Shown: positions 35,203-45,016, numbered from the stretch's first letter. The stretch is DNA of 64,000 bases from Ch67 sp041395845 (GCA_041395845.1 JAWKZS010000005.1:175032-239031), one strand, 5' to 3'. Numbers and translations: made by a program. The notes: generated by a model from the letters alone, not told the origin.

Positions 35203-36642
35203 TCAGTCTTCGAGCTCGATCTGACCACCACTGATGGTATTGCTGCCACTGTTATAGCTGGCATCCGACACCTTGACCTGCTGGCCAATCCGCAACTGTT
35301 GCAGGAACACCGCTTCACTGACACTGTTGCCAAAGCGGTCCAGCAGCAGGGCGCCACCGGTATCCACGTCCATGCCCAGCAGGGTGAAGCCGCCGGCGGA
35401 TTTTGCGCTCACCGGTCCACGCACCAGAGTGTCACCCGCATCCGGTGTACCGCGATCGCGGATTTCTTCTGCGTAGGCGGTGCCATCGCTGTCCACAAAG
35501 CCGCGCACTTCGATCTGCGCCGAACTGCTCAGGCCGCCAAACACATCGTCATCGTCTTCGGTCACTGCCAGTGAATAAACCGTTACGCCGAACAGGGTGA
35601 CGCTTTCACCCGCCACGACCGCGCCCGGCGCCACCGGTGCTTCGATACGGAATTCAGCCTCGCGGAAACGCAGTTTCACCGCCGTGAGGATGCCGGTACT
35701 GCTGTCCAACACACCTTCGGCTTCGACTTTCGCGCCGACCACCAGATCATCGCTGCTGCCGTTTTCATACACGACGCTGCCGCTCAACTGCACCACCTGA
35801 CCGTTCAGTGTGAAGCGCGTGGCATTGGTAATGCTGTCAATAAAGCCTTCGAAGCTGGACTTGAGCGAACTGCTGTCGTCCGGCAACGTCAGACCCGGCG
35901 TATAACATTCCACCCGGGTGGCATTGAGGGTCTGGCCGTTGGCGAGGCTGGATACCGGATTGAATTTCACTTCGACAGTATCGCCGATGCTGATGCCGCC
36001 ACTGCAATTCTGCACCGTGGCGCTGCTGGTATTGACCGGCTGCGAGCCGATGCTGAACAGGACACCGGAAGGCGTCGCGGTGACCGTGCCACGCAGCTGC
36101 CACACGTCCACACCGGCGGGCTTGTATTCAATCAGTGATGCACGGATGACACCGTTTTCATCGCGGTGACCGGAAATTTCCACTTCATCACCCACATCCA
36201 GATTCGCCAGGTCATTGCCCGGGACATCGTCCAGCACCGTGGCCGATACCACTGAAATCTGCTGCGCCAGTACCCGCAGCGGATTCAGAGCGGTGATGAT
36301 GCCTTTGACTTCGTGATGGGCATCCACGGTTTCCAGCGTGCCACGGGTAAAGTCATCGTTGACATCATCATCCACGGTCACGCTCACCACCATCCCGGCC
36401 TTGAGCTGGTTTTCGGTGGCGTCGTCGCCATCGATGCGCACGCGGGAATCATCATCGAATTCGAATTCGCGAATGTCGTTGATGATGATCGAACCAAACC
36501 CGGTGACCGTGCCGCTGCCGAAGCCGCCAATGCCGCCGTTGACGACTTCAACACCGCCGTCGCTGCTACTACCGCCGCCACCGCAGGCCGTCATCAACGC
36601 TGCGGCCATAACCGTCAGCGAAAATTGCTGGACCTTGTTCAT
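35203..36642 (-). CDS. DUF5666-type repeat lipoprotein
   Basis: 479 aa from the ATG at 36642, preceded by AGGAG inside the end of the upstream gene. A lipoprotein signal ends in LMTAC, followed by GGGGSSSDGG, a flexible export tether. The body consists of repeated beta-rich units of the type VEVSGHRDENGVIRASLIEY, VKVEGVLDSSTGILTAVKLRF and IEVRGFVDSDGTAYAEEI, as in DUF5666 (OB-like) repeats. Surface or periplasmic location expected; ligand unknown. It lies 4 nt after the DUF6502 gene, an operon arrangement I recall from other gammaproteobacteria. Confidence 0.9.
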   Translation of the reverse strand: MNKVQQFSLTVMAAALMTACGGGGSSSDGGVEVVNGGIGGFGSGTVTGFGSIIINDIREFEFDDDSRVRIDGDDATENQLKAGMVVSVTVDDDVNDDFTRGTLETVDAHHEVKGIITALNPLRVLAQQISVVSATVLDDVPGNDLANLDVGDEVEISGHRDENGVIRASLIEYKPAGVDVWQLRGTVTATPSGVLFSIGSQPVNTSSATVQNCSGGISIGDTVEVKFNPVSSLANGQTLNATRVECYTPGLTLPDDSSSLKSSFEGFIDSITNATRFTLNGQVVQLSGSVVYENGSSDDLVVGAKVEAEGVLDSSTGILTAVKLRFREAEFRIEAPVAPGAVVAGESVTLFGVTVYSLAVTEDDDDVFGGLSSSAQIEVRGFVDSDGTAYAEEIRDRGTPDAGDTLVRGPVSAKSAGGFTLLGMDVDTGGALLLDRFGNSVSEAVFLQQLRIGQQVKVSDASYNSGSNTISGGQIELED

Positions 36643-36646
36643 GCCT

Positions 36647-37462
36647 TCACTCCTGTTCGAGGTTTTCCTCGAAATAATAAATACCGACGCCAGCGCGCAT
36701 GCGCCCGGTGCCTTGTGACTGCGGGTTGCAGTCACGATCATGCTCGCGCAGAAATGCATCGAGCTCCCTTAACAGCCGGAATCCTTCCTGTGATGCCAGG
36801 TGATGAAAAGCAGGCAGGACTTCCTGCGGAAGATGGTCGTAAGCCACTTTCAGCTGAAAGCGGGTCTGGGTGTGTTGCGGATCGAGGTTGTAGTCGATGG
36901 TACTGATCAGTTCGGATACATCGGTGCCCAGGATGCCAATACGGGCGTTGAGATCGGCACTTGGTACATAGGCGGCACGTTGCAGCACCACGCATTCGTC
37001 CACCACCTGGATGGCGCCGACCCGCTGCAGTTCGTCGAAGATGGCCCGTACCGGCATGTCACCGCTGTAGCGCTGCACCAGGCCGGCGAAACTCGCGCCT
37101 TGGCCGTCCAGCGGCAACGGCTGCGGGTGCTGGCGGGTATCAAGAAACTCGGGGTCTGACAGCCAGCCACTGATCACCCGGGCGGCCCGGTTGTACTGTT
37201 CGATCAGTTCGCCGCCGTCGTGGCAGGGTTCGCGCTTGAGCCGCAGTACTTCCTTGCGGGTGAGGCCGGTGATGGTGGCGATGCGGCTGTCACTCTGCTT
37301 GCGCCCCGGTGGCGGAAAATCCTGTGCTGCCACCTCCACATAGACCTGCTTGGCCACTTCAGCGAAGGAGCCGTAGGGGATGCCCAACCGCAGCAGGATC
37401 CGCACCAGGGGGCGCAGCAGGCGAGTCAGGGAGTGGATGAGGGCGTCTTGTGTCGTTTTCAT
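36647..37462 (-). CDS. DUF6502-type protein with probable winged HTH
   Basis: 271 aa. Residues ~20-80 contain RILLRLGIPYGSFAEVAKQVYVEVA and DSRIATITGLTRKEVLRLKRE, which reads as a winged helix-turn-helix. The rest is helical without known motif. No signal peptide. Its ATG directly abuts a perfect 22-bp palindrome, and its end contains the ribosome site for the DUF5666 lipoprotein. A role as autoregulated regulator of that lipoprotein is inferred from this layout. Confidence 0.85.
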   Translation of the reverse strand: MKTTQDALIHSLTRLLRPLVRILLRLGIPYGSFAEVAKQVYVEVAAQDFPPPGRKQSDSRIATITGLTRKEVLRLKREPCHDGGELIEQYNRAARVISGWLSDPEFLDTRQHPQPLPLDGQGASFAGLVQRYSGDMPVRAIFDELQRVGAIQVVDECVVLQRAAYVPSADLNARIGILGTDVSELISTIDYNLDPQHTQTRFQLKVAYDHLPQEVLPAFHHLASQEGFRLLRELDAFLREHDRDCNPQSQGTGRMRAGVGIYYFEENLEQE

Positions 37463-37484
37463 AATTGGGAATTTATTCCCAATT
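37463..37484. promoter_or_regulatory. Perfect 22-bp palindrome abutting DUF6502 start
   Basis: AATTGGGAAT-TT-ATTCCCAATT, ten-base arms, ends one nucleotide before the start codon and covers the ribosome-binding region. It is most likely an operator for autoregulation, or a hairpin that masks initiation. Confidence 0.6.
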
Positions 37485-37569
37485 TATGCCGGGCGCAAGG
37501 GGCTTGCAGAAAAATATTCCCGGACGGGCATGGTCTGGCGGGGAATGGGTTAGCGGTTCTCTGGGGGAG

Positions 37570-38430
37570 TTAGCGGGCGGCAGCGCCCCGACACTCCGGC
37601 GGCCGCTCTGCTGGTGGCAGGGTGCCTCCGGTGCAGTCCCAGGCATAGCCTTGCTCGGCGATGGCCGGGCGCAAAAGCAGGGTATAACCGTCCAGCGTCG
37701 ACACCTGATCACTGAACGTCAGCAGCAGTACCCCATCGGCCTGAAGTTCGACGCTGGCCAGTTCCGCCAGTGGCTGGGGGCCCTGCCAGTCCAGTTCGGC
37801 GCCGGACATCGGGGGATAACCCTGGCGCTGCCAGTACAGTTCCACCTGCTGCTGCAGGGGCTGCACCAGATTGAGGGATTCCCCCACCGCAGGCAGCGCG
37901 GCGCCGGGTACTGCCGGTGCAGGCCACAGCCAGTAAAGTGCGCCCAGCAGCACGCTGCCAACCGCTACCAGCACCGCAGCGGTACCCCACTGGCGCCGGC
38001 GGCGCAGGGGCGCCGGGGCTGGCGTCGCGAAGGGCTGGGTGGTATCCGGGTCGGGCAAGGGGGATGCGCTGGCAGGTGGATGGGCGTCCGGCTCGGCATC
38101 GAGCACCGGCGTGGCTTCGACCACGACAGGCTGCTCCGGATCGGTTTGCACGGGTTCGGCCATCGGCGCAGACGGCCGCACGGTGCTGTCACTCTGGGCC
38201 AGACAGGCGCGGATGACGGCCTGGGCCCCGGTTTCCTCCAGGATTTCGTGATAGAGGACCGCAGTCTGGTGATCGACCTGGCTCTTCACACAGGTAGCGC
38301 CGTCCAACAGGCTGTCAGCCTGGGCGATACTGGTACCTACCAGCTGGGCCAGATTGACCGCCACTTCACGGCGGTTGTGGCCAGTCAGCAGCTGGCCGGT
38401 CAGGCAGACGTCGAACAGTTCCTTTGCCAT
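37570..38430 (-). CDS. Membrane protein with pilin-like C-terminal domain
   Basis: 286 aa. The N-terminal ~70 residues (FDVCLTGQLLTGHNRREVAVNLAQLV) form a small cytoplasmic domain I have seen in other membrane proteins. A Pro-rich linker follows, then one membrane helix (about residues 150-170, WGTAAVLVAVGSVLLGALYWLW). The C-terminus resembles a type IV pilin head: LQQQVELYWQRQGYPP and AWDCTGGTLPPAERPPECR with the paired cysteines of a pilin disulfide loop. It lacks a prepilin cleavage site, so it is not itself a pilin. Function unknown. Confidence 0.75.
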   Translation of the reverse strand: MAKELFDVCLTGQLLTGHNRREVAVNLAQLVGTSIAQADSLLDGATCVKSQVDHQTAVLYHEILEETGAQAVIRACLAQSDSTVRPSAPMAEPVQTDPEQPVVVEATPVLDAEPDAHPPASASPLPDPDTTQPFATPAPAPLRRRRQWGTAAVLVAVGSVLLGALYWLWPAPAVPGAALPAVGESLNLVQPLQQQVELYWQRQGYPPMSGAELDWQGPQPLAELASVELQADGVLLLTFSDQVSTLDGYTLLLRPAIAEQGYAWDCTGGTLPPAERPPECRGAAAR

Positions 38431-38474
38431 GATCAGAATTCAGCGCGTTGAGGATCCGGCGCGATTATAAACGC

Positions 38475-41400
38475 TTACGGCTGCTGCCGATATTCTGGAT
38501 GCCGGTCAACCCAGTCCCGGGCTGCGGCCACCGTGCGCTGGAGGCAGTCGGTCGCGTGCTCCAGCAGTTCGTCGATGCGGGCATGATCGCCGTCGCGGAT
38601 AGCGGTTTCGACCGCCTGTGCCGCTTCCCACATGGCTTTGCCGCCCAGGTTGCCCACCGATCCCTTGAGGGTGTGAAACAGCCGCCGTGCCGCCTCGTGA
38701 TCGCCCTGCTGCAACAGGGCACGTCCCTGCTCGATGGGCGTGACGCCGTTGGCGATGAAGCTGTCAATCATGCCGAGCAGGTCGCGCAGGCGCTGGGGTT
38801 TGCCGCGCACCAGACGCAGCAGCTGATCCGGGGCGAACAGGGTGAGTGACTCTGCGACAGGTTGCACGTCAACCTGCACTGCATCGTGGAGCCGGGATGC
38901 CGGCAGATGCTGGATCAGGGTATCGAGCATGCGCTGGTAATCCACCGGCTTGGCGATGAAGCCGTTCATGCCGCTGGCCAGGCACTGCTGCTGTTCTGCC
39001 AGCATGACCCCCGCGCTCATGGCGATGATGGGAATCTTCAGGTTCAGCTCGTCACGTATCAGGCGGGTGCAGGTAAAACCATCCATCACCGGCATCTGCA
39101 CATCCATGAGGATCAGGTGGTAATCGCGGTTACCTTGCCGCAGCCAGTCGATGGCCTGCTGACCGTCACCGACCACATCGATGGCGGCACCCGCCTGTTC
39201 CAGCAGTCCGCACGCCACCACCTGGTTCAGCTCATTGTCTTCCACCAGCAGCAGGCGATATCCCTGCAGCGGGCCTGCGACGACCGAGGCGTCTGCCCCG
39301 GGCGCGGGGGCGATCGGATTCAGGGCATCGAACAGCCGCTGCGGTGTAACCGGCTTGATCAGCACATTGTCCCACTGCGGGATCGGGCTCTGCTGATGGC
39401 GGCCAAAGGCACTGGTCATCAGGATGCGCCGGCCCTTGGCCTGATTGACTGGCGCCGGGTAATGCTGCAGACATTCCAGAGCCGACTGCTTCCAGTCCAC
39501 CAGGATGCCGTCGTAGGGTTCGGCATCCTGTAGCAGGTGCCGTTGCGCTGCCTCGCAATGTTCCATCACATCGACCTGCCAGCCCCACTCGCGCAGGGTG
39601 GCCGCCAGCAGCTGGCGCGAGGTGGCGTTACCGTCCACCAGCAGCAGACGGCCTTTTGCCAGTGTGATCTGCGGTGGCTGCGACGCCAGGGACAGACACA
39701 CGCTGAAGCGGAATTCCGTGCCGGCACCAGGCGCGCTGTCAAACTGGATGTCGCCACCCATCATGCGGATCAGGCGCTGGCAGATCACCAGCCCGAGCCC
39801 GCTGCCACCAAACCGCCGGGTAGTGGAATTGTCGGCCTGGGAAAACGCCTGAAACAGTCGTTGCTGCTGGGCGGGATCAATGCCGATACCGGTATCTCGT
39901 ACCGTGCAATGCAATACCGCGCGATCCTGCTGGGGTTCCAGCATGGCGATCTGCACCACCACTTCGCCGCGCTCGGTGAACTTGATGGCATTGCCTACCA
40001 GATTAATCAGGATCTGGTTGAGCCGCAGCGCGTCACCCATCCAGCGCCGCGGCGTGCCGGGGGCAACCCCGATGGCCAGCTCGATGGGTTTGTCACCCAC
40101 GCTGATCGACATCAGGTTTGCCACCGAGCCAAGAATGTCTTCGAGGTCAAAGGGTTCGCAGGCCAGTTCCATCTTGCCGGCTTCGATCTTGGAAAAATCC
40201 AGCACGTCGTTGATGACACCCAGCAGCGACACGCCAGAGGTGCGGATCATCTGCACATAACGCTGGCCATCGTCGGGTAACGGCGTGCGCTCGAGCAATT
40301 GCGCCGTACCGAGAATGGCGTTCAGGGGTGTGCGGATTTCATGACTCATGTTGGCGAGGAAATCGCTTTTGGCACGGCTGGCACTTTCTGCCGCTTCCTT
40401 GGCGTCGGCCAGGGCCCGCTCGGTCTGTTTCTGCAGAGTGACGTCGCGCACGATCGCAATGGTGCTGGACTGCTCGTGGGTCAGCAGCGGACTCAGGGTG
40501 ATTTCCGCCAGAAAGGCTTCGCCGGATTTTTTCTGTGCCGCCAGCACCCGGTCCTGCGCCATTAACCGCGGCGCCGGATGCTGCATGAACTGCCTGCGAT
40601 GATCGGCATGGCGCTGGCGGTGCTGCGCGGGAATCAGATCCTCGATACTGCGCCCTTCCAGTTCACCAAGCGCATAGCCAAACACATCGTGGGACTGGGT
40701 GTTGGCCTTGATGATGATGCCCTGACTGTCCACCACCAGCAGCGCACCGGGTGCGAGTGCAAACAGGTTTTCGAATTCCTGCCGTGCATGCTGCGCGGTC
40801 TCGATCTGGCTTTGCAGCACGCGGTTCGTGGTCACCAGAATCTGCTGGGCTTTTTTCGCCGCCGAGATATCCTGGGCCACACCCAGATAACCGGTGATGC
40901 GCTGGTGCTCGTCGCGAATACTGGTCACCACCAGACGCACCGGCAGTTGGCTGCCGTCCTTGCGTACATAGGTCCATTCCCGCGACTCGGAACCACCCTC
41001 CTGCACTTTGCATACGAAGATGTCGAAACCCTGGATCGCTCGCCGGTATTCTTCACTCAATTCCTGGCCCCGGGCTGCGACTTCGTTGGCCAGATGAAAA
41101 CTTGCCGGTGACATGCGCCCAACGACTTCCTCGGCGCGATAGCCAAGCATGCGTTCCGCACCTTCGCTGAAGACTTCGATGATACCGTCCACCGATGTGG
41201 CGATAATGGAAAACTCGCTGGCAGCATTGATGACACCGTTAAGGCGAACCTGGGCATCCTCGATGCCCTGCAGGGCCACCCGCTCTGCCGTGATGTCCCA
41301 GTTGACGCCCACCAGTCGCTGCTGGCTGTTGTCGCGCAGGACGATCCCTGCGGCGCGAATATGACGCAGCTCGCCGGACGGCAACAGGATGCGGTACTCG

Positions 41401-42485
41401 CTGTTGTAATCACCACTGAACAGCGCGGTCTGCAGATCGCTGTCCGCCTTGAGCCGATCATCGGGATGCACGTACGCCAGCCATTGCTGGCGTTCCAGTG
41501 GTGGGCTGTTGTCCGGCAGATCGTACAGTTCGCGCATGCGGGCATCCCAGTGACTTTCCCGGGTGCCCACATTCCATTCCCAGATTCCCAGCTGTAACGC
41601 CCGCGACGCCAGACGCAGGCGGCTGGTCAGCTGTTCGACAGCCCGCTGCTGGCGGCGCAGATCTTCCACCGCCATGCCCAGCAGCGCCGGAAACAGACAG
41701 GTCATCGCCCCGGCCGCCCACAACCCCTTGGGGCCGGAACCCGCCCGCAGTGCCGACAGGTCAATCTGCCCCATCCACCACAGCACGCCCAACAGCAACA
41801 GCACCAGATTGGCGTGCAGAATGGTCCGCACCGGTCCATCCCGGTAGGCGATCGCCGTCAGCAGTGCGCAGATGTAGATGAACGGATAGGGCACGTGCAG
41901 CATCAGCAGGTAACTGATGGTGGTGAGGATGGCCAGCGTCAGCAGAAAATCCAGCAGCAGCGATGGCCGCGTCAACGCCTGAAGGTCAGCCCGCCGGATC
42001 AGCAGCCCCGGTACCGACAGCAACAGAAAGCCGATGGTGTCACCGAGCCAGCCATTGCCCAGCACCTCGAAACGCGGAGTGCCGTAGTACTGATGCACGG
42101 CTTCGCTGGCAATCACTGCACCCAGCGGAATGGCCAGCAGCGGGTACAGCAGCAATATCAGCAGCAACGATCGGATATTCAGCGACTGCGACCACGGCAT
42201 CACCCAATGGCGTACCAGCGCGACACCAGCAATCACTTCCACCAGGTTGGCCAGCACCAGCACCAGGGCCAGCAGGGAATCTTCACCGCCGGCAATGTAC
42301 CCGACCCAGCCCGCCAGCGCTGCCAGCGGCAACAGCCAGCGCCACTGGGACGCGGTGGACCGCACACAGGCCGCAAAAGTGACGGCATTGGGTAGCCAGA
42401 TAAACGCCAGATTGCCGCTTTCCCGCGATAGCTGCAGCGACAGCGTTACCAGCAACAGCTGGCCAACAAAATACAGCAGCGGCAC
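38475..42485 (-). CDS. MASE1 hybrid sensor histidine kinase with two REC and one HPt domain
   Basis: 1336 aa from the GTG at 42485. Domains: MASE1 membrane sensor (~1-280), three PAS/PAC units (~300-680), HisKA with His715 (NMSHEIRTPLN), HATPase (~820-940, NAIKFTERG, GSGLGLVICQRL), a first REC (~948-1060) with weak acidic pocket (LLLVDGNATSR, ILVDWKQ), a second, intact REC (~1078-1200, VEDNELNQ, LMDVQMPVMDG) and HPt (~1225-1325, FHTLKGSVGNLGG). The true start is uncertain: the frame stays open upstream to 42650 without ATG, and an AAGGA site lies near 42594. Stimulus and target genes are unknown. Confidence 0.93.
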   Translation of the reverse strand: MPLLYFVGQLLLVTLSLQLSRESGNLAFIWLPNAVTFAACVRSTASQWRWLLPLAALAGWVGYIAGGEDSLLALVLVLANLVEVIAGVALVRHWVMPWSQSLNIRSLLLILLLYPLLAIPLGAVIASEAVHQYYGTPRFEVLGNGWLGDTIGFLLLSVPGLLIRRADLQALTRPSLLLDFLLTLAILTTISYLLMLHVPYPFIYICALLTAIAYRDGPVRTILHANLVLLLLGVLWWMGQIDLSALRAGSGPKGLWAAGAMTCLFPALLGMAVEDLRRQQRAVEQLTSRLRLASRALQLGIWEWNVGTRESHWDARMRELYDLPDNSPPLERQQWLAYVHPDDRLKADSDLQTALFSGDYNSEYRILLPSGELRHIRAAGIVLRDNSQQRLVGVNWDITAERVALQGIEDAQVRLNGVINAASEFSIIATSVDGIIEVFSEGAERMLGYRAEEVVGRMSPASFHLANEVAARGQELSEEYRRAIQGFDIFVCKVQEGGSESREWTYVRKDGSQLPVRLVVTSIRDEHQRITGYLGVAQDISAAKKAQQILVTTNRVLQSQIETAQHARQEFENLFALAPGALLVVDSQGIIIKANTQSHDVFGYALGELEGRSIEDLIPAQHRQRHADHRRQFMQHPAPRLMAQDRVLAAQKKSGEAFLAEITLSPLLTHEQSSTIAIVRDVTLQKQTERALADAKEAAESASRAKSDFLANMSHEIRTPLNAILGTAQLLERTPLPDDGQRYVQMIRTSGVSLLGVINDVLDFSKIEAGKMELACEPFDLEDILGSVANLMSISVGDKPIELAIGVAPGTPRRWMGDALRLNQILINLVGNAIKFTERGEVVVQIAMLEPQQDRAVLHCTVRDTGIGIDPAQQQRLFQAFSQADNSTTRRFGGSGLGLVICQRLIRMMGGDIQFDSAPGAGTEFRFSVCLSLASQPPQITLAKGRLLLVDGNATSRQLLAATLREWGWQVDVMEHCEAAQRHLLQDAEPYDGILVDWKQSALECLQHYPAPVNQAKGRRILMTSAFGRHQQSPIPQWDNVLIKPVTPQRLFDALNPIAPAPGADASVVAGPLQGYRLLLVEDNELNQVVACGLLEQAGAAIDVVGDGQQAIDWLRQGNRDYHLILMDVQMPVMDGFTCTRLIRDELNLKIPIIAMSAGVMLAEQQQCLASGMNGFIAKPVDYQRMLDTLIQHLPASRLHDAVQVDVQPVAESLTLFAPDQLLRLVRGKPQRLRDLLGMIDSFIANGVTPIEQGRALLQQGDHEAARRLFHTLKGSVGNLGGKAMWEAAQAVETAIRDGDHARIDELLEHATDCLQRTVAAARDWVDRHPEYRQQP

Positions 42486-42656
42486 CAGCCACCAACCATG
42501 CCGGACGATGACGGCTGGCCATGATGGCGCCGGACTCTGGCCGCCGACGACAGGGGCAGATTCGGGATCGGGCTGAAACGCTCGCAGGGCAATGTTCCTT
42601 GGGACAGGTCTGCAGACAGGGATGTTCCAAGCATAACAGAGCCTGAATCAGGGCGC

Positions 42657-44759
42657 CTACTGGCAGGGTCCGCCCTGTTCGTAACCGGCAATGATCACCG
42701 GCGCACGGCCTTCCGCCAGATTCTGCAGGAAACAGCCGTACTGATGTCGCGGCGCCGGCAGATCATGGGTCACATGATGGCCGCGGTTGCGAGTGGGGCG
42801 CACGGTATTTTCGTATCGCACCACTACTGCGGTACGGGGTTCCTGCTCTGGCAGCAGGCGGTTTGCACTGACCGGATACGGCAACTGGCGGGCCCCGGTT
42901 TTCTGCAGATGGCCCAGCACATCGGTGTCCGGCGTGGTACCCACTTCATCGCCGGCAAAATCCACCCCGAGCGCCGTCATGAAGGTGCGCTGGGTCATTT
43001 CCGGACTGCCCACATCGTCGATGCCGGACACGGTGAACGAGTGCGGAGCCGGCCGCTGCGGATAACGATAGAGTTCATCCATGTACAGCAGCGGGTCGAC
43101 ATCGCTGGCCATCCACTGCAGCAGCGCCAGGAACGGATGATATTGGTCCAGATGGGTGCCCGGCATCAGCGTGGCCACCAGGGATTCAAAGCCGAACTGC
43201 TTGTCCGGCGTGTCGATGAACATCAGCAGCCAGGTCGCCGCGATGCCGCTGAAAATGGCGCCCTGGTAGGGCCGCGGATCGGTGGCTACCTGCAGCGCCG
43301 ACACCCAGTTGCCCTGGGATTGCCCCATCGATACCTGCAGCGCCGGATCGATACGGAAACGGCCGTCCTGCGGCGCGACTGCATCGGGACACAGATCCGC
43401 GTCCACCTGCAACTGATCGAGCACACGGCGGAAATAAATCTGCTCCAGCACCAGCTGGTAGTAGTTGTACTTGAACGCCAGCGGATTGAACGGGTTGTAG
43501 CCGAACAGACCGACCGACGAGAGTTCCGGCAGAAAATGATCCGAGCCCAGATGCGCCGCAAGACCGGCACTGGCCCACCCGCGCTCCGCCGCCACACTGG
43601 CCGGGCCGTTGCCGTAATTGAGCACCGGCGACGGCAGCAATGTGTCGTGACCGGTGTAGAGATATTCGCCGCGCATGTACACCTGCGCGGCCACGCCACC
43701 GGCACCGTGGTGATAGTTCAGCAGGGGGAATCCGCTGGCAGGCATGGATGTATGTTTGGGAATCGTCAACACGAATTTTGCCGCGCGGGTGTACTGCACG
43801 GTGGCGGCATCATTGTCATCAAACAGAATGCGGCCGCCGTTGAGCAGATAGGGCACCGTACCGCGCTGAAAACCGGGCACATCCACCGTGCCGGCAATCA
43901 CGCAGTAATGATCGTATTCGGTTTCCAGATGCAGATCCCGCGCCGGCGTGACCGGCAACGTCGCCACCTGCTGCGCACTGTTGCGCAACCGCGTCGTCAT
44001 GTCGGCCGTGGTCCACACGGTGGCGCCGATGATGGTCGCCGGATCGATGGCGCTAACGGCCAGCCACTGTCGCAAGGGCGCAAACACCTGCACTGCGCGC
44101 TCGGGCACGGCGACCGTCGCCGCAGCGGGATTCAGCAGCGCCTGCAGTTGCGGATGCTGCACCAGGATCTTGTCGTCGGCCACCGGCACCCGATCCGTCA
44201 CCACCAGCGCGTAGGTGGTATTGGCGCGCAGATTCATGCCCAGCAGCGGCAACACCTGCAGCAGGTGCGCTGGCCGATATTGATCTGCGGTCTGCGTCAT
44301 CGTCACGGTTAGTGGAAAACGCCGGCCGAACTCCGGTGAGTCCGCATCCACATCCACCAGCTGGATCGGTGCATCGGTTGCGACGTACGCCCGTTCGTCA
44401 GTGGGCAACTGCTCCACCAGAATCGGCGCGGAAAATGGCAGGTAGATCGGCAGCAACGGCGAATAGCCGGTAATGTGACCGCGAATCGCCCGCACGTAGG
44501 CATTGGTGAGTAAATGAATGCGACGGGGGAAATCGGCTATATCCACTTTGCCATCCGCCGCCACCCGCAAATCGGTGGGGAAACCGTTGCTGAAAAAATT
44601 GCCGTCGGGTAACAGCGGTGCATCGATATCTGCCGCCTGCGCTTCCGCCGGCAGACTCAGTTTCATTTCCACCTGACGGGCTTCCTTGCAGCCTGCGATC
44701 AGCAACAATACTATTGCGAGCATCAGTCGCCCGCCAAAATTCCATTGCAAACGTTTCAT
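42657..44759 (-). CDS. Alpha/beta-hydrolase-fold lipoprotein
   Basis: 700 aa from the ATG at 44759; the longer frame to 44867 lacks a signal sequence. A lipoprotein signal ends in LLIAGC. An N-terminal ~300-residue beta-rich region (FPTDLRVAADGKVDIADFP, GYSPLLPIYLPFSAPI) of the type found before bacterial secreted lipase domains leads to a hydrolase domain with nucleophile SMGQSQGNWV (GxSxG) and a His in the C-terminal HHVTHDLPAP. Predicted outer-membrane esterase or lipase. A palindrome in its promoter suggests TetR-type control. Confidence 0.8.
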   Translation of the reverse strand: MKRLQWNFGGRLMLAIVLLLIAGCKEARQVEMKLSLPAEAQAADIDAPLLPDGNFFSNGFPTDLRVAADGKVDIADFPRRIHLLTNAYVRAIRGHITGYSPLLPIYLPFSAPILVEQLPTDERAYVATDAPIQLVDVDADSPEFGRRFPLTVTMTQTADQYRPAHLLQVLPLLGMNLRANTTYALVVTDRVPVADDKILVQHPQLQALLNPAAATVAVPERAVQVFAPLRQWLAVSAIDPATIIGATVWTTADMTTRLRNSAQQVATLPVTPARDLHLETEYDHYCVIAGTVDVPGFQRGTVPYLLNGGRILFDDNDAATVQYTRAAKFVLTIPKHTSMPASGFPLLNYHHGAGGVAAQVYMRGEYLYTGHDTLLPSPVLNYGNGPASVAAERGWASAGLAAHLGSDHFLPELSSVGLFGYNPFNPLAFKYNYYQLVLEQIYFRRVLDQLQVDADLCPDAVAPQDGRFRIDPALQVSMGQSQGNWVSALQVATDPRPYQGAIFSGIAATWLLMFIDTPDKQFGFESLVATLMPGTHLDQYHPFLALLQWMASDVDPLLYMDELYRYPQRPAPHSFTVSGIDDVGSPEMTQRTFMTALGVDFAGDEVGTTPDTDVLGHLQKTGARQLPYPVSANRLLPEQEPRTAVVVRYENTVRPTRNRGHHVTHDLPAPRHQYGCFLQNLAEGRAPVIIAGYEQGGPCQ

Positions 44760-44790
44760 CCTGATTCCCCAAAATCTTTTTCTTTTTGTA

Positions 44791-44806
44791 CTGATTGACC
44801 GATCAG
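44791..44806. promoter_or_regulatory. Candidate operator of lipoprotein hydrolase gene
   Basis: CTGAT-TGACCG-ATCAG, five-base perfect arms, lies 32 nt upstream of the start at 44759 in an A/T-rich promoter-like region. It has the form of TetR-family operators. Confidence 0.35.
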
Positions 44807-44961
44807 AAATGCGCAATGAAAACAGTCGCATTTCACAAGACAGAAGCGAGTGTAGCGGGGGAATCAAGCACGCTGCGTTTGATTATTGTAACGGTGTTTA
44901 ATAACCGTAAAAGGCGGCCAAAAAGCCGTGCTACTGGCCGGATATAACCTTTTTCTGAATA

Positions 44962-44993
44962 AAAAAAGGGCAACTCCAATGGTTGCCCTTTTG
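44962..44993. terminator. Intrinsic terminator of the monooxygenase gene
   Basis: AAAGGGCAAC pairs with GTTGCCCTTT around a 7-nt loop, with A- and T-runs on the two sides. It lies 24 nt after the stop of the monooxygenase (45017). Confidence 0.9.
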
Positions 44994-45016
44994 CGTCGCG
45001 TCAGCAATGAATCACA

